Shown: positions 18,185 through 27,824, numbered from the stretch's first letter. The stretch is 60,904 bases of DNA from Candidatus Hydrogenedentota bacterium (GCA_020849535.1 JADLGB010000006.1:107534-168437), one strand, 5' to 3'. Made by a program: numbers and translations. Notes: generated by a model from the sequence alone, not told the origin.

Positions 18185-19927
18185 CTAATCCGAAGGGCGG
18201 GCTATATTTAGGGTTCTCAGGCGTTGATACAGGGTATTGCGGGCAATCCCGAGCCGTCTGGCGGCCTTGGCGACGTTCCAGTCGGTCTGGTGGAGAACCT
18301 GCTCGATCTGCTGACGCTCATTCTGGCCGTCGCCATCAGTCCCGCCCATCTGGTTGGCAAGTGCGGGGGTCATGCTGGATGGACGCTGGGCCAGGATCTC
18401 CGGGGGTAGATGCCGGGGTAGGATGAAGGTATCGTGGCAGACGATAAACGCACGCTCGATGCAGTTTTCCAGCTCACGGACGTTGCCTGGCCACGGGTAG
18501 TTCATGATGAGTTCCATGGCGTCGGCGGACACCCCCGTGACCTCCCTCCGGATGGTGCTGTTGAAACGGCGGCAGAAGTGGTCGACCAGCAACGGAATAT
18601 CCTGGCGGCGCTCCCGGAGAGGCGGAAGATGGATGCGCACGACATTCAGCCGGTAATAGAGGTCCTGGCGAAACTCTCCGGCGCGGATCTTCTGTTCGAG
18701 GTCCTGGTTGCTGGAGGCGATGACGCGTACGTCGGTGCGGATAGGCGACGAGGAACCGACGCGTTCAAACTCGCGCTCCTGCAAGACGCGGAGCAGGCGC
18801 AACTGAAGGCGGGGCGAGATATCCCCGATCTCATCGAGTAGAATTGTGCCACCATTGGCGGCTTCAAAACGCCCGATCCGGTCGCGGACAGCGCCGGTAA
18901 ACGCCCCTTTGACATGCCCGAAGAGTTCGCTTTCGAGGATGTCGTCTGAAAGGGCCGCGCAGTTCACGCGGAGGAAAGGGCCTTTTCCGCGCGCGCTGGC
19001 ATGGTGCAACGCGGCGGCGACGAGTTCCTTGCCGGTGCCGCTTTCTCCGCAGATGAGCACCGTAGAATCCGTGCCGGCCAGCTCGCGGATGAGTTGGAAG
19101 ATCTCCTGCATCTTGCCGCTCTTGCCGATGATGTTCCGGTACTGCTGACTGTCTTCGAGCTGGCGCTCGAGGCGGGTCAGCCGGGTCATATCGCGGATCA
19201 TGAGCACGGCCCCGACGAAGGAGCCTCGCTCGCTGATGAGCGGCATGGTGTTGATGACCAGGACCTTTTCGTCGTCTCCGTTCTGCAGTTGGATGCGGCG
19301 GTCGACGACCGGCTCGCGCGTGCGCAGGGTCTCCTCGAGAGCGTCCTGCGCGCGCTCGAAGTCCTTGCGAATCGACGAGAAGGGCTTTCGGCTGAGGGCA
19401 CAGGTGGCCAAGCCGAGAATGCGGGCGGCTGCCGTGTTCACCTGCCGCACGCACATGTCTGCGTCAACCGTGATGATGCCCTCGTTGACGCTGTTGAAAA
19501 TAGCCTGCAAATCGCTCCGGTAAATATCCATCTGCTTGGCGTAATGGTCGCGTTCATCAGCGATGCGTTTCTGATCGAGGGCGAGACGGGCCACGCGCTG
19601 AAGGGCGTCGCGCGTCACGGGCTTCGCAAGGTAATCGAAGGCCCCCAGGCGGACCGCTTCAGAGGCGGTTTCCACATTAGGTTCGCCGGTGATCATCACG
19701 ACAGGACAAGCAAGGTCGCGTTCCCGGATGGTGCGCAAGAGGTCAACGCCCGTCTTTCCGGCGAGGATGATGTCGGTGATAATCAGATCGAAGTCGTAGG
19801 CGTCGAGGTACGTCAGCGCCTGCTGATAGTCCGCGGCGCAGACGACGTCGTACCCTTGTTGTTTCAGAAACTCGCTGAAGGTGAGCTGCAGGACAGCCTC
19901 ATCTTCAACCACCAGAATGCGTGACAA
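18185..19927 (-). CDS. sigma-54-dependent response regulator (NtrC family) with PAS domain
   Basis: A 580-residue regulator. The receiver domain (1-120) has acidic E8/D9, phospho-acceptor D52 in LIITD and K102 in LAKP. A PAS domain follows at about 140-250 (LQAIFNSVNEGIITVDAD). The AAA+ domain is at about 264-490, with Walker A GESGTGKE at about 294-301, the sigma-54 contact loop GAFTGA at 341-346 and Walker B GGTILLDEIG. A Fis-type HTH lies at the C-terminus (NVAKAARRLGIARNTLYQRL). It should activate RpoN promoters when phosphorylated. The start is a TTG at 19927 with an AGGGGGG purine run upstream. It begins 13 bp after the kinase stop, so the two form one two-component operon. A PAS domain between receiver and AAA+ is less common than the plain NtrC layout. 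Confidence 0.95.
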   Translation of the reverse strand: MSRILVVEDEAVLQLTFSEFLKQQGYDVVCAADYQQALTYLDAYDFDLIITDIILAGKTGVDLLRTIRERDLACPVVMITGEPNVETASEAVRLGAFDYLAKPVTRDALQRVARLALDQKRIADERDHYAKQMDIYRSDLQAIFNSVNEGIITVDADMCVRQVNTAAARILGLATCALSRKPFSSIRKDFERAQDALEETLRTREPVVDRRIQLQNGDDEKVLVINTMPLISERGSFVGAVLMIRDMTRLTRLERQLEDSQQYRNIIGKSGKMQEIFQLIRELAGTDSTVLICGESGTGKELVAAALHHASARGKGPFLRVNCAALSDDILESELFGHVKGAFTGAVRDRIGRFEAANGGTILLDEIGDISPRLQLRLLRVLQEREFERVGSSSPIRTDVRVIASSNQDLEQKIRAGEFRQDLYYRLNVVRIHLPPLRERRQDIPLLVDHFCRRFNSTIRREVTGVSADAMELIMNYPWPGNVRELENCIERAFIVCHDTFILPRHLPPEILAQRPSSMTPALANQMGGTDGDGQNERQQIEQVLHQTDWNVAKAARRLGIARNTLYQRLRTLNIARPSD

Positions 19928-19940
19928 CCGTTATCCCCCC

Positions 19941-21563
19941 CTACCGTTCACGCGCCAACGGAGCCGTCCAGCCATTGTCGAGCGGAAGATCCACGTGGAA
20001 CCGCGCGTACTGGCCGTACTCGCTCTCGACAGCGATTTGTCCCCCATGATCCTTAACGATACCGTCAGAAACCGAGAGCCCAAGGCCCGTCCCCACGTCC
20101 CGGCCTTTGGTCGTGAAGAACGGATCGAACAAGCGTTGAATATGAACGGGAGCGATCCCGCAGCCGTGATCTTCGACGGTCAAACGCAGGACGTCGCGCC
20201 CATCCAGCGCGTAGGGCCTGGCGGAAATGGAGAGGAACTTGTCCGGGTGTCCGTCGGGGTAGCGTTCGTCAAGGGAGTGCAGGGCGTTGATGATGAGATT
20301 CATCAGCACCTGCTGGAGCTGTTCGCTGCGGCACTTGAGTTTCGGCAGATCCTCGGGGACGTCCACGTGCAGATCCACCTTGGACTTGGCGATCTTCTTG
20401 CGGCTCAGCGAGAGGACCGTCTCCACGATATCGCTGAGACGCGCGGGGCTATGCGCCTCGCGATCCTGACGCGAGAAAGTCAGGAGATTGCGCACGATGC
20501 GCGCGATTCGCTCCGCTTCGGAGCGTACCAACTCCGCGAATTGCCGCTCCTTCGATCCATCAGCCAGCCCCTGCATGAGGATGTCGGCGCAGTTGATAAT
20601 GGCGTTGAGCGGGTTATTAATCTCGTGTCCCACGCCCGCGGCCAATTCGCCGATGGACGCCAGCTTGGACGCCTGGATGACTTTGCTTTGGGCGTCGCGC
20701 CGCTCCACCGTTTCGCCAAGGACCGCCGCGATGCCGTCGATGAGGTCGCGCTCTCCGGTCAGGAAGGGACTGTCCGCGGCAATGGGTGCGCCGACGTGAG
20801 AGACTTCCACTTCGCCGCGTTTGCGTCCGGCGACCACGATGTCCGCAACAATGCGGTTCTCGGAAGGGGAGTCGGGCCCACAGACGTGCTCGCCCCCGTC
20901 AAAACTCACGCGCGCCCGGATGCGTTCCGGTTCCTGGAACGCGGTCCACATGGCCTTCGCGATATCGTCACACGTCTCGCTGAGGTCGTGGCCGGATCGC
21001 ACGATTTCGCCCACGCGGTACAGACTGGTGATTTCGATGTTGCGCTTATGGAGGTTGCGGAGCAGTTGGTCCTTTTCCTCCTGGGCGAGGCGGCGGGACG
21101 TGATGTCGTGAAGGATCCCGGTAAAGAGGCGGCGCTCCCCCACGAGCACCTCACTGACGGAAAGCTCAAAGGGGAAGATGCGGCCGCTCTTGTGGCGTCC
21201 TTCGAGTTCGCGAATGGAGCCAATGATACTCCGCTTTCCGGTGGCCCGATAGCGCGCAAGGTGATTGTCGTGCTTCGCGCTATCTTCGGATTTCATGAGC
21301 ACGCTGACATTGCGGCCCAGAATCTCGTGCGGCGCGTATCCGAACATGCGTTCCGCGGCGGGGTTGATATACTCAATCGTTCCGGACTCGTCGATGGTGA
21401 TAATCCCATCAACCGCGGATTCGACGATAGCCCTCGTCCACTTGTCCGCTTCGCGCCACAGATCGGTTGCGACGGATGGCGTGCCGTGTGGGCTGGCCAC
21501 TTCGTCCTCGGCGAGGGTCCCGCCTTTGGGCCCGCGGGATGGCCTGACTCTATCTGTTGTCAT
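19941..21563 (-). CDS. PAS/GAF-like sensor histidine kinase
   Basis: A 540-residue soluble kinase with no membrane segment. A PAS domain is at about 45-160 (IVESAVDGIITIDESGTIEYIN), ending in a PAC-like SVSEVLVGERRLFTGILHDIT. A GAF-like region spans about 175-290. The H-box GHEINNPLNAI places the phospho-accepting histidine at H313. The ATPase domain shows an N-box (LMNLIINALHSL), G1 (VEDHGCGIAP), F-box (FDPFFTTK) and G2 (GTGLGLSVS). It is the upstream partner of the sigma-54 regulator, 13 bp away. A cytosolic signal is likely, since no periplasmic sensor domain is present. The target genes are not evident. Confidence 0.95.
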   Translation of the reverse strand: MTTDRVRPSRGPKGGTLAEDEVASPHGTPSVATDLWREADKWTRAIVESAVDGIITIDESGTIEYINPAAERMFGYAPHEILGRNVSVLMKSEDSAKHDNHLARYRATGKRSIIGSIRELEGRHKSGRIFPFELSVSEVLVGERRLFTGILHDITSRRLAQEEKDQLLRNLHKRNIEITSLYRVGEIVRSGHDLSETCDDIAKAMWTAFQEPERIRARVSFDGGEHVCGPDSPSENRIVADIVVAGRKRGEVEVSHVGAPIAADSPFLTGERDLIDGIAAVLGETVERRDAQSKVIQASKLASIGELAAGVGHEINNPLNAIINCADILMQGLADGSKERQFAELVRSEAERIARIVRNLLTFSRQDREAHSPARLSDIVETVLSLSRKKIAKSKVDLHVDVPEDLPKLKCRSEQLQQVLMNLIINALHSLDERYPDGHPDKFLSISARPYALDGRDVLRLTVEDHGCGIAPVHIQRLFDPFFTTKGRDVGTGLGLSVSDGIVKDHGGQIAVESEYGQYARFHVDLPLDNGWTAPLARER

Positions 21564-21811
21564 GTCAACCGGATACGGAGACTCCTACGGGGCGCATATG
21601 GACATCTGGCGACGCCGGCACGGTACTCACGAGTGGCCTTGCAGCGCGCAGTGCACCTCACCGGGGAAACTGGATGGCGGTCTCGCCAAGCAGAATCCGC
21701 GGGGCGGCGCCCCAGCGACATTCGCGCCTATTCTAATCTATCGAACAATCCGCTGCAACGCGGGGCGTGCAGGACAGGTTTAGTACAGATCCGTCCCGGC
21801 CGTTCGGACAC

Positions 21812-22990
21812 TCAGGGCGCCTCTATAATGCGAAAAACGAATCCTGCGTAATTGACGATGTAGAGTTCACCGTTGGCGTCTTCTCCCATACTGGAGATCA
21901 TGCCGAGCGTGGCATCCCCAGGGGGCTCGAGTTCGCTCGTCCGCTCGGCAAACTCGGTGATTGTTCCGCCCGTGTACCGGAACGACCACACTTTGCCCTT
22001 AACGAAATCGGCGAAGAAATAGGTCCCCTGGAGACTGGGGATGGCACTTCCGCGATAGACATAACCACCCGTCACACACTGCCCCACAGTCCGATCATAG
22101 TCATGGATAGGGGGAGTAAAACCGGGGTTGGTGCCGCACGTTCCGGAGCCGCCGCGGCATGCGAAGCCCTCGGCGTCGCGCCATCCGTAGTTCTCGCCGC
22201 CGGTACTGGACGCGGGCTGGAAGTCGATTTCCTCACGAGCCCCCTGGCCCACATCGCCAATGTACATGTCACCGGTCAGCCGGTCGAAGCTGAAGCGCCA
22301 TGGGTTTCGCAAGCCGTACGCCCAGATCTCGCCACGCACACCGGGTGTGCCGACGAAGGGATTTCCCGGCGGAACCTTGTAGGGGCGGGTTTTGCCCGTA
22401 TCGACGTCAATGCGCAGTATTTTCCCCAACGGGACGCCAAGGTCCTGCGCGCGTTGATTGGGGTCGTTCGAGGGGCCTCCGTCCCCCGAGCTGATATAGA
22501 GGCACTTGTCCAGTGGCCCGAAGGCCAGCATCCCCCCGTGGTGGATTTCGGTGGGCTGCTCGATCTTGAGGATGGGCTTGGCCGAGTTTCGGTTCGCCCG
22601 GTCGCGGCTCTTCCGAATCCGGTAGCGCTCAATAACGCTGTCGCCATTGAGGTCCGTGTAGTTGACGTACACGAGTCTTTTCGCGGGGTAGCCGGGATGG
22701 ATGGCAAAACCCAGGAGGCCCCTCTCGGATACATCACTGCTGATCTTGCTCCCGAGATTCAGGAACGGTTTTGGTGCAACGACTCCGTTCTTGATGAGCT
22801 TGACCTTCCCGGTTGTTCGCTCCAGGACATAGAGGCGATCCGGGTCGCCGGGCCCCGACCCCAGAAAGGTGGGCTGTATCAGCCCGGAGGCCACCGTCTC
22901 CACGGTGAGGGTCTGGGCGTTCGCGAGGGGGACAAGGCACATGATGAAGGCGGACAGACAAATTGCGGAAAGTTGACCACTGCGTTTCAT
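21812..22990 (-). CDS. secreted PQQ-dependent sugar dehydrogenase-like beta-propeller
   Basis: A 392-residue secreted protein with a signal peptide (about 1-25, ending PLANAQ). It follows the soluble glucose/sorbosone dehydrogenase pattern: VASGLIQPTFLGSGPGDPDRLYVLER, ERGLLGFAIHPGYPAKRLVYVNYTD, EIHHGGMLAFGPLDKCLYISSGDGG, LGKILRIDVD, YGLRNPWRFSFD, DMYIGDVGQGAREEIDF and ENYGWRDAEG. In the family the HHGG and GLRNPWR segments contribute to the PQQ site. The ATG at 22990 is chosen because GGAGGAG lies five bases upstream and a signal peptide follows; the longer frame is not coding-like. It probably acts in the periplasm on aldose sugars; the exact substrate is unknown. Confidence 0.9.
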   Translation of the reverse strand: MKRSGQLSAICLSAFIMCLVPLANAQTLTVETVASGLIQPTFLGSGPGDPDRLYVLERTTGKVKLIKNGVVAPKPFLNLGSKISSDVSERGLLGFAIHPGYPAKRLVYVNYTDLNGDSVIERYRIRKSRDRANRNSAKPILKIEQPTEIHHGGMLAFGPLDKCLYISSGDGGPSNDPNQRAQDLGVPLGKILRIDVDTGKTRPYKVPPGNPFVGTPGVRGEIWAYGLRNPWRFSFDRLTGDMYIGDVGQGAREEIDFQPASSTGGENYGWRDAEGFACRGGSGTCGTNPGFTPPIHDYDRTVGQCVTGGYVYRGSAIPSLQGTYFFADFVKGKVWSFRYTGGTITEFAERTSELEPPGDATLGMISSMGEDANGELYIVNYAGFVFRIIEAP

Positions 22991-23137
22991 GAAACTCCTC
23001 CACATCCCAGTAGACAATGTGGTTCGTATGCAGGACGCACAGCACCCCTGACGTGGGCGCGCACCTTGCGACGAACGCGTGACAAGAATGTTGCAGACGA
23101 AGACCACCCCCATTATACCCGGAAGTGCGTGTGGCGA

Positions 23138-24730
23138 CTACCCGTTTGCGTCGTGGGCCGAGTCGCGTTGCACGTGAGAGAGGACTCTCAGGATGGCGGG
23201 CACATCCGGTGGAGATGCCCAAAGAAGAGCGCAGAGTTCCTTCACGGCGGCTTCATCGAGAGCGCCGAGGCCGACGGCGCCACGGTGGCGGGCGTCAAAA
23301 CGAAAGGCCCAGAAGATCTCCGCGGCGTATGGGGCTTTGCAGATTTCTTTCTTGGGCTTGCCCTTGCGGAGCTGACCGAGCGCTTTACTGAAGCGCTCTG
23401 GCGATGATCCAGATGGTGCGGACGCCTGGGGCGCCAGATCATGCGCCATTGTTGTCGCGGGCGCGACGGAGAGCCGCGGCAGGAGCAGTCGCTCGAGTTC
23501 CTCTTCCAGAATCCCTCCGAGCAGGAAGTCTTCCGGCGGGGTGGGTCCCCCACTCTTGAGCAAGCGCAGCATCTGACAGGAGCGGTCCGAGAGCATTTCC
23601 CAACCTGGTATCCATTCGTCCAAACGGCGTCCCACCGGGTCGGGGAGCGTGGCGGAGATTGTCGCGCTCGCCGCGTCATGGGAAGCGTCGAAGGCGCCAC
23701 CGTGGATCTCGACGAAGGAGCGCCGCGCTGAGGCGAAGAAATGGCCTGGCCCCGGCACGTAACGCGAGCCCTCCAGGCTGAACAGCAGCTCCGCGGCGCG
23801 GGCCGCCGCGCCGTAGTCTAGCATGCACGAGACCGTGCCACCGTTTGGAAGCGCGGTCGCAGCATGGCGCAGAATATTCGACACGGCCGCTTGAAGACGG
23901 GGCCGGTGGGCCACGATAGGAGGAGGCAGGCGATCTATATGGGACTCCAAGGCAATGGCTTTCTCCTGGAGCGCTGGGCGCAGCGCATCGAGAACGTCCG
24001 ACCAGACTGCCGCCACATTGGTCGGCGCGAGGCCCCTTCCGTTGCCGTCGAGTTCCGCGAGAACCTGCAGGATGGATCTTCGTGCCGCGTCAACACTGGC
24101 GCACACATCCTTTGACGCGCCACCAGCGGCAAGGCGCAGATACCGCTCCGCTTCGCGTATGGGATCCAAGAAAGGAACAAATCCCTGGGGCGTCTCCGGC
24201 ACGACACGGACGCCCTTCAGGCGCAAGTCTGCTCCATGTGCGGTCTTGTCGATGCGGCCGCCGCGGGTGGCAGCCGTCCAGCGGATTTCGACGTCCTCCA
24301 TACTCAGGGGGACACGTTCCTTGAGCGCGAACTGCTGGGGAAAACGGCCAGGGCCGTCGAACTCGAAGCGGATGATGGGGACCTCCACCTCTTCGACAAG
24401 CGTCGCGTTGAGCGCCGCATCGGATTCCAATACCGCGCCTTCGATAAACGTTCGCAGCGCTTCCTGTATTTGGATGGTGTCGCCCGTGCACTTGCCGACG
24501 CGCCCGAGGCCCCACGTGCAACGCTCTTGCGGAACTTCGCGGGAGAGGCCGGCCAGAAGTCCGTGAGGATCATACTCCTCGTAGAGTGGTATACGAGCCA
24601 GTTCACACAAGGCACGGCAGGCCCGCAATGCCGCGTGCGCCTCGGCAAGGTCGCAGGCGTCTTGCAGACGCAGAATCGCCTCGGAAAGAGCGGGCTCCAT
24701 ATCTTCGGGGGAGATGGCCATGCGCCGCAT
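23138..24730 (-). CDS. degenerate histidine-kinase-like protein
   Basis: A 530-residue soluble protein without clear homology at its ends. The middle resembles an ATPase domain of histidine kinases: an N-box-like segment at 284-298 (SNILRHAATALPNGG) and a later FVEIHGGAFDAS with ATISATLP, matching the typical end of such a domain. The G1 and G2 glycine boxes and any obvious phospho-accepting histidine motif are absent. The N-terminal third contains LEEVEVPIIRFEFDGPGRFP-like PilZ or regulatory strands, and the C-terminus (about 470-530) is helical. ATG at 24730 is chosen over the longer frame; 24721 is equally possible. It may be an inactive scaffold or regulator. It is located upstream of the dehydrogenase and the two-component pair. 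Confidence 0.6.
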   Translation of the reverse strand: MRRMAISPEDMEPALSEAILRLQDACDLAEAHAALRACRALCELARIPLYEEYDPHGLLAGLSREVPQERCTWGLGRVGKCTGDTIQIQEALRTFIEGAVLESDAALNATLVEEVEVPIIRFEFDGPGRFPQQFALKERVPLSMEDVEIRWTAATRGGRIDKTAHGADLRLKGVRVVPETPQGFVPFLDPIREAERYLRLAAGGASKDVCASVDAARRSILQVLAELDGNGRGLAPTNVAAVWSDVLDALRPALQEKAIALESHIDRLPPPIVAHRPRLQAAVSNILRHAATALPNGGTVSCMLDYGAAARAAELLFSLEGSRYVPGPGHFFASARRSFVEIHGGAFDASHDAASATISATLPDPVGRRLDEWIPGWEMLSDRSCQMLRLLKSGGPTPPEDFLLGGILEEELERLLLPRLSVAPATTMAHDLAPQASAPSGSSPERFSKALGQLRKGKPKKEICKAPYAAEIFWAFRFDARHRGAVGLGALDEAAVKELCALLWASPPDVPAILRVLSHVQRDSAHDANG

Positions 24731-24867
24731 CGTAACAGAGCAACGGTCCTTGGGCAAAGGTCGCTCAGGGCAACCGCGCCAATTCCGGTTCACCGGCCGC
24801 GCGCGCTTTCGCCGCGTCCATCGCTCAATGTCTCGGCGATACACGGATTACAGAACGAACGGGGTTA

Positions 24868-25090
24868 GTAGGGCGGGATTTGTTCCCGCCCTCTTGATCT
24901 GTCCCCGCCCTCTTGCTTTCTCAATCGAGAATTGGAATGGGACTAGCTCTAGACACGCGAAAGCGTGGTGCCCACCGGGAACGCGGGCATCCTCGCGGGC
25001 TGTTGAGCAACCCGGCGGCGATCCCGGGCGCGTAAAGAAGGCGGGAACAAATCCCGCCCTACTCAAGAGGGAACAGACTCCGCCCTACTC
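24868..25090. repeat. intergenic inverted repeat (GGCGGGATTTGTTCCCGCC family)
   Basis: The left arm begins GTAGGGCGGGATTTGTTCCC at 24868. The right arm, around 25039-25062, contains the exact complement AACAAATCCCGCCCTAC. A shorter second copy of the GCCCTACTC end follows to 25090. The interior has no convincing gene. It is the main content of the 24731-25404 gap between divergently transcribed genes. Confidence 0.65.
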
Positions 25091-25186
25091 AATTCGCGCT
25101 GCGTCGTTCGGTCGTCCCTGCTGAAGATTGATGCGTGCCAAGTGCGAATGCATGTCACGCGGCACGCGTGGCGCATCTGCGAATAG

Positions 25187-25206
25187 ATTCCCGCCTGCGC
25201 GGGAAT
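25187..25206. repeat. short palindrome ATTCCCGCCTGCGCGGGAAT
   Basis: A 20-bp near-perfect palindrome of a type seen as a dispersed element in many environmental genomes. A related one (ACTCCCGCATTCTCGGGAAT) is at about 28025-28044. It lies between the inverted repeat and the membrane-protein gene that follows. Confidence 0.5.
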
Positions 25207-25404
25207 GACGGCTTTGGGGCAACGCCGGGGTTGCGGCATGAGTTCCAAATCCAGGACATGAGTAGTTTGGGCTCTCGCCAATAAGACAGCAGGAGACAAG
25301 GCTCGATCTGTACGAATCGACCTGCTTGGGCGTATCATCTCGTAGAGGTGCGGCGTTTTCCGCGGGCCACGCCAGAATCTGGCGAAACGTGTGGGGGTCG
25401 CAAA

Positions 25405-26532
25405 ATGCGTATGGGCGGTCGTCATCGCTATGAATTCCATGACTGGAATCTCTATCGGGCCGAGGAATCCGCGTTGGTGTACCGGCCCAGCATGCGCACG
25501 CTGTTGCGCCGTTTCGGATACACCCTGTTCGCAGGTGCGTTGCTCGTCCTGGTGCAGTACCTGGGACGGCAGGCGCCAAACGTGTTGGACCTGGGCTATG
25601 CGAGAAACGATCCGGAGTTCCAGGCACGCCGGCAGGAACTCGGCCGCCAGGCGGAAGAACTGCGTCAAGCGGCGCGGGACAGCATGACGGAAGAGCAGCG
25701 CATCGCGTACGACGCGGAATTGGAGCAGTGGCAGGCTGCGGCCGAGGCGCAGTACGAAGAAGCATACGGGAGTTTCTGGACGAGTCCGGGGCGTGTGGCG
25801 CAGGTGGTGCGGCTTGGCACGCTGGTCTTGTCAATCCTCTTGGCCGCCGCCGCGATTCTGCCTCCCCTCATGGCGCTCATCGAGCAAATCACCGTGGCGA
25901 GCGATGGCCGGGGGAATCTCGCGGTGACACGGCGCCGCTTTCTCGTGCTCACACGCGCATGTCCGCTCACCGGCCTGGGCGCGATGACGATCACAGCCGG
26001 CGAGAAGGTTGCGCACGGGAAACACGGCACGAGGAGGCTGGGGTACCGGTGGGTTGTCAGCGTGGACAGCCCCTTGACTCAAACGTACTTCGAGTTCCAC
26101 CCGGACCACCAAAGACTGACTCCAATCGAGGGTCAGGGATTGCCGGAACGCGTGAACGCATTCGCGCAAGGGTTATCGCGCATGACTGGACTGCAAATCC
26201 CCGCGCCCATCATCATTGATTATCAGAGCGTGCGGCCGACGCTGTTTGGAAGGCGCGGCGAAATGGTCGTGCGGAACCAGCCCGTGGTGACACATACGAC
26301 TCGCACTTATGCGATGGATGAGATACCGCCGGACCTTCGCGGCCACGTCGACGCGCTGCTGGCGCAGGCGAAGAACCAGCCCGGCGTCCCGGTGACGAAG
26401 ACATTCACGAGAGGCTCGTTCACGTATCGGGATCCGAACGGTCAGGAGCACACCTACACATCCGTCGATGACATGCCGCCGGATGTGCGAGCGTTGTTCG
26501 AGAAGATCCGCCGGGAAGCCGAGGGGGAATGA
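25405..26532 (+). CDS. membrane-anchored hypothetical protein
   Basis: A 375-residue protein with two membrane segments, near residues 34-52 (RFGYTLFAGALLVLVQYLG) and 135-160 (LGTLVLSILLAAAAILPPLMALI). Between them is a charged, coiled-coil-prone loop (QARRQELGRQAEELRQAARD, EEQRIAYDAELEQW). A soluble domain of about 200 residues follows, and the C-terminal segment contains TYAMDEIPPDLRGHVDALLAQ. No enzyme motif or family is recognised. The start is the ATG at 25405, with GGGGG eight bases upstream; a second ATG two codons later is possible. The soluble part has a bacterial-PH-like feel (VVSVDSPLTQTYFEF), but this is a weak impression. Confidence 0.65.
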   Translation: MRMGGRHRYEFHDWNLYRAEESALVYRPSMRTLLRRFGYTLFAGALLVLVQYLGRQAPNVLDLGYARNDPEFQARRQELGRQAEELRQAARDSMTEEQRIAYDAELEQWQAAAEAQYEEAYGSFWTSPGRVAQVVRLGTLVLSILLAAAAILPPLMALIEQITVASDGRGNLAVTRRRFLVLTRACPLTGLGAMTITAGEKVAHGKHGTRRLGYRWVVSVDSPLTQTYFEFHPDHQRLTPIEGQGLPERVNAFAQGLSRMTGLQIPAPIIIDYQSVRPTLFGRRGEMVVRNQPVVTHTTRTYAMDEIPPDLRGHVDALLAQAKNQPGVPVTKTFTRGSFTYRDPNGQEHTYTSVDDMPPDVRALFEKIRREAEGE

Positions 26533-26649
26533 CGTACCGCAGGGCCGTTGCCTGCAAAGTCTTTTTGACACGTCTTGGGTGTGGGGCTTACCGTACGAGA
26601 ATTGAATCAGGGGTAACGCGGCCTCACGGGCCGCTGAGGGGAAACAAAC

Positions 26650-27777
26650 ATGGAACTCTATGGAAAGAAATGGGCGGTGCGCGAACTGCGGCGTCGCGTG
26701 GGCAACATGGATCAGATCGCGGGCATCCGGACCGTCGAGCTGGCGGACGGCAATGAGCGGCCGACGCGTGCCGCACTCATTCACACGGGGAGCGGCTTGG
26801 AACTCACGGTGCTGCTCGATCGCTGCCTGGACATCTCTTCGGCCTCGTTCTGCGGGAAGGTCATGGGATGGCGCTCGACCACGGGCGACGTGGCGCCTGC
26901 TTACTATGAGGCAGAAGGCATCCGCTGGTTGCGCAGCTACTTCGGCGGGCTGGTGACGACGTGCGGGCTCATGAATGTCGGCGCGCCAGGCGAGGACAGT
27001 GCCCTGCGCGGTAACGGGCTGCACGGGCGCATTGGTAACACACCTGCGAAGAACATTCAGGTCTGTCAGGAGTGGCAGGGCAACGATTACGTCATGAGTG
27101 TGTCCGGCACGATGCGCGAGACGTCGGTGTTCGGCGAGAATCTCACGCTGCGGCGCACGATATCGACCAAGCTCGGTTCGCGCAGTTTCACGCTTCACGA
27201 TGTGGTGACGAATGAGGGGTTCAAAAAGACCAAGTTTCAGTTGCTCTACCACTGCAACCTCGGGTGGCCCACCGTGGATGAGGGATCCGAACTCATCACG
27301 CCGACGCGGCTGATCGCACCACGCGACGCGGTGGCGGAGGACGGCAAGAAGGATTGGTGGAAGTGCGATCCGCCGATTCACCAGTACGCGGAGAAGTGCT
27401 ACTACCACGACATGGCGGCGGAGCGGAACGGCGCTGTGACGGTCGCGATCGTGAACGACGGCTTCGCGCGCGGGGAGGGCTTCGGCGTGTACATCAAGTA
27501 CAACAAGAGGGAGCTGCCGCGCTTTGTCGAGTGGAAACAGATGGGCGAGCAGGACTACGTCGTTGGGTTCGAACCGTGCAATTGCGGCGTCGAAGGGAAG
27601 AGCATCGATGACAAGCTCGGCCTCCTGCATACGTTGAAGCCGGGCGAAAGCCGCAGCTACACACTGGAGTTCGGCCCCATCACCGAGGAACGTGAAGTGC
27701 GCGCGCTCAGAGCGGCCCGCAACAAGATCAAGACCAAGTTCGTGGACAGCTACAAGGAGTTTGTGAAGAAGCCCTAA
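26650..27777 (+). CDS. DUF4432 family aldose-epimerase-like protein
   Basis: A 375-residue cytoplasmic protein of the DUF4432 family, which shares the galactose-mutarotase beta-sandwich fold. Features seen: LTVLLDRCLDISSASFCG (residues 54-71), GLMNVGAPGEDSALRGNGLHGRIGNTPA with the His expected in the active site, FQLLYHCNLGWPTVDEGSELI, and PRFVEWKQMGEQDYVVGFEPCNC near the C-terminus. It probably binds or isomerises a sugar or sugar derivative, and the exact reaction is not established for this family. The ATG at 26650 follows GGGGAAACAAAC. It is flanked by repeats on its 3' side. Its neighbours are carbohydrate-related, consistent with sugar catabolism. Confidence 0.9.
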   Translation: MELYGKKWAVRELRRRVGNMDQIAGIRTVELADGNERPTRAALIHTGSGLELTVLLDRCLDISSASFCGKVMGWRSTTGDVAPAYYEAEGIRWLRSYFGGLVTTCGLMNVGAPGEDSALRGNGLHGRIGNTPAKNIQVCQEWQGNDYVMSVSGTMRETSVFGENLTLRRTISTKLGSRSFTLHDVVTNEGFKKTKFQLLYHCNLGWPTVDEGSELITPTRLIAPRDAVAEDGKKDWWKCDPPIHQYAEKCYYHDMAAERNGAVTVAIVNDGFARGEGFGVYIKYNKRELPRFVEWKQMGEQDYVVGFEPCNCGVEGKSIDDKLGLLHTLKPGESRSYTLEFGPITEEREVRALRAARNKIKTKFVDSYKEFVKKP

Positions 27778-27824
27778 TGCAGCGTGCAAGGCGTATGGTG
27801 CACCTTCGCGCGGATTTGGCACGC

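Noticed and set aside
19881..21851. Plus-strand frame of 656 codons opposite the histidine kinase
   Set aside because: It is antisense to an intact kinase with all motifs; length arises from high GC third-position bias.
21767..23407. Plus-strand frame of 546 codons opposite the sugar dehydrogenase
   Set aside because: It is antisense to a gene with clear dehydrogenase motifs, and it spans two minus-strand genes and their gap.
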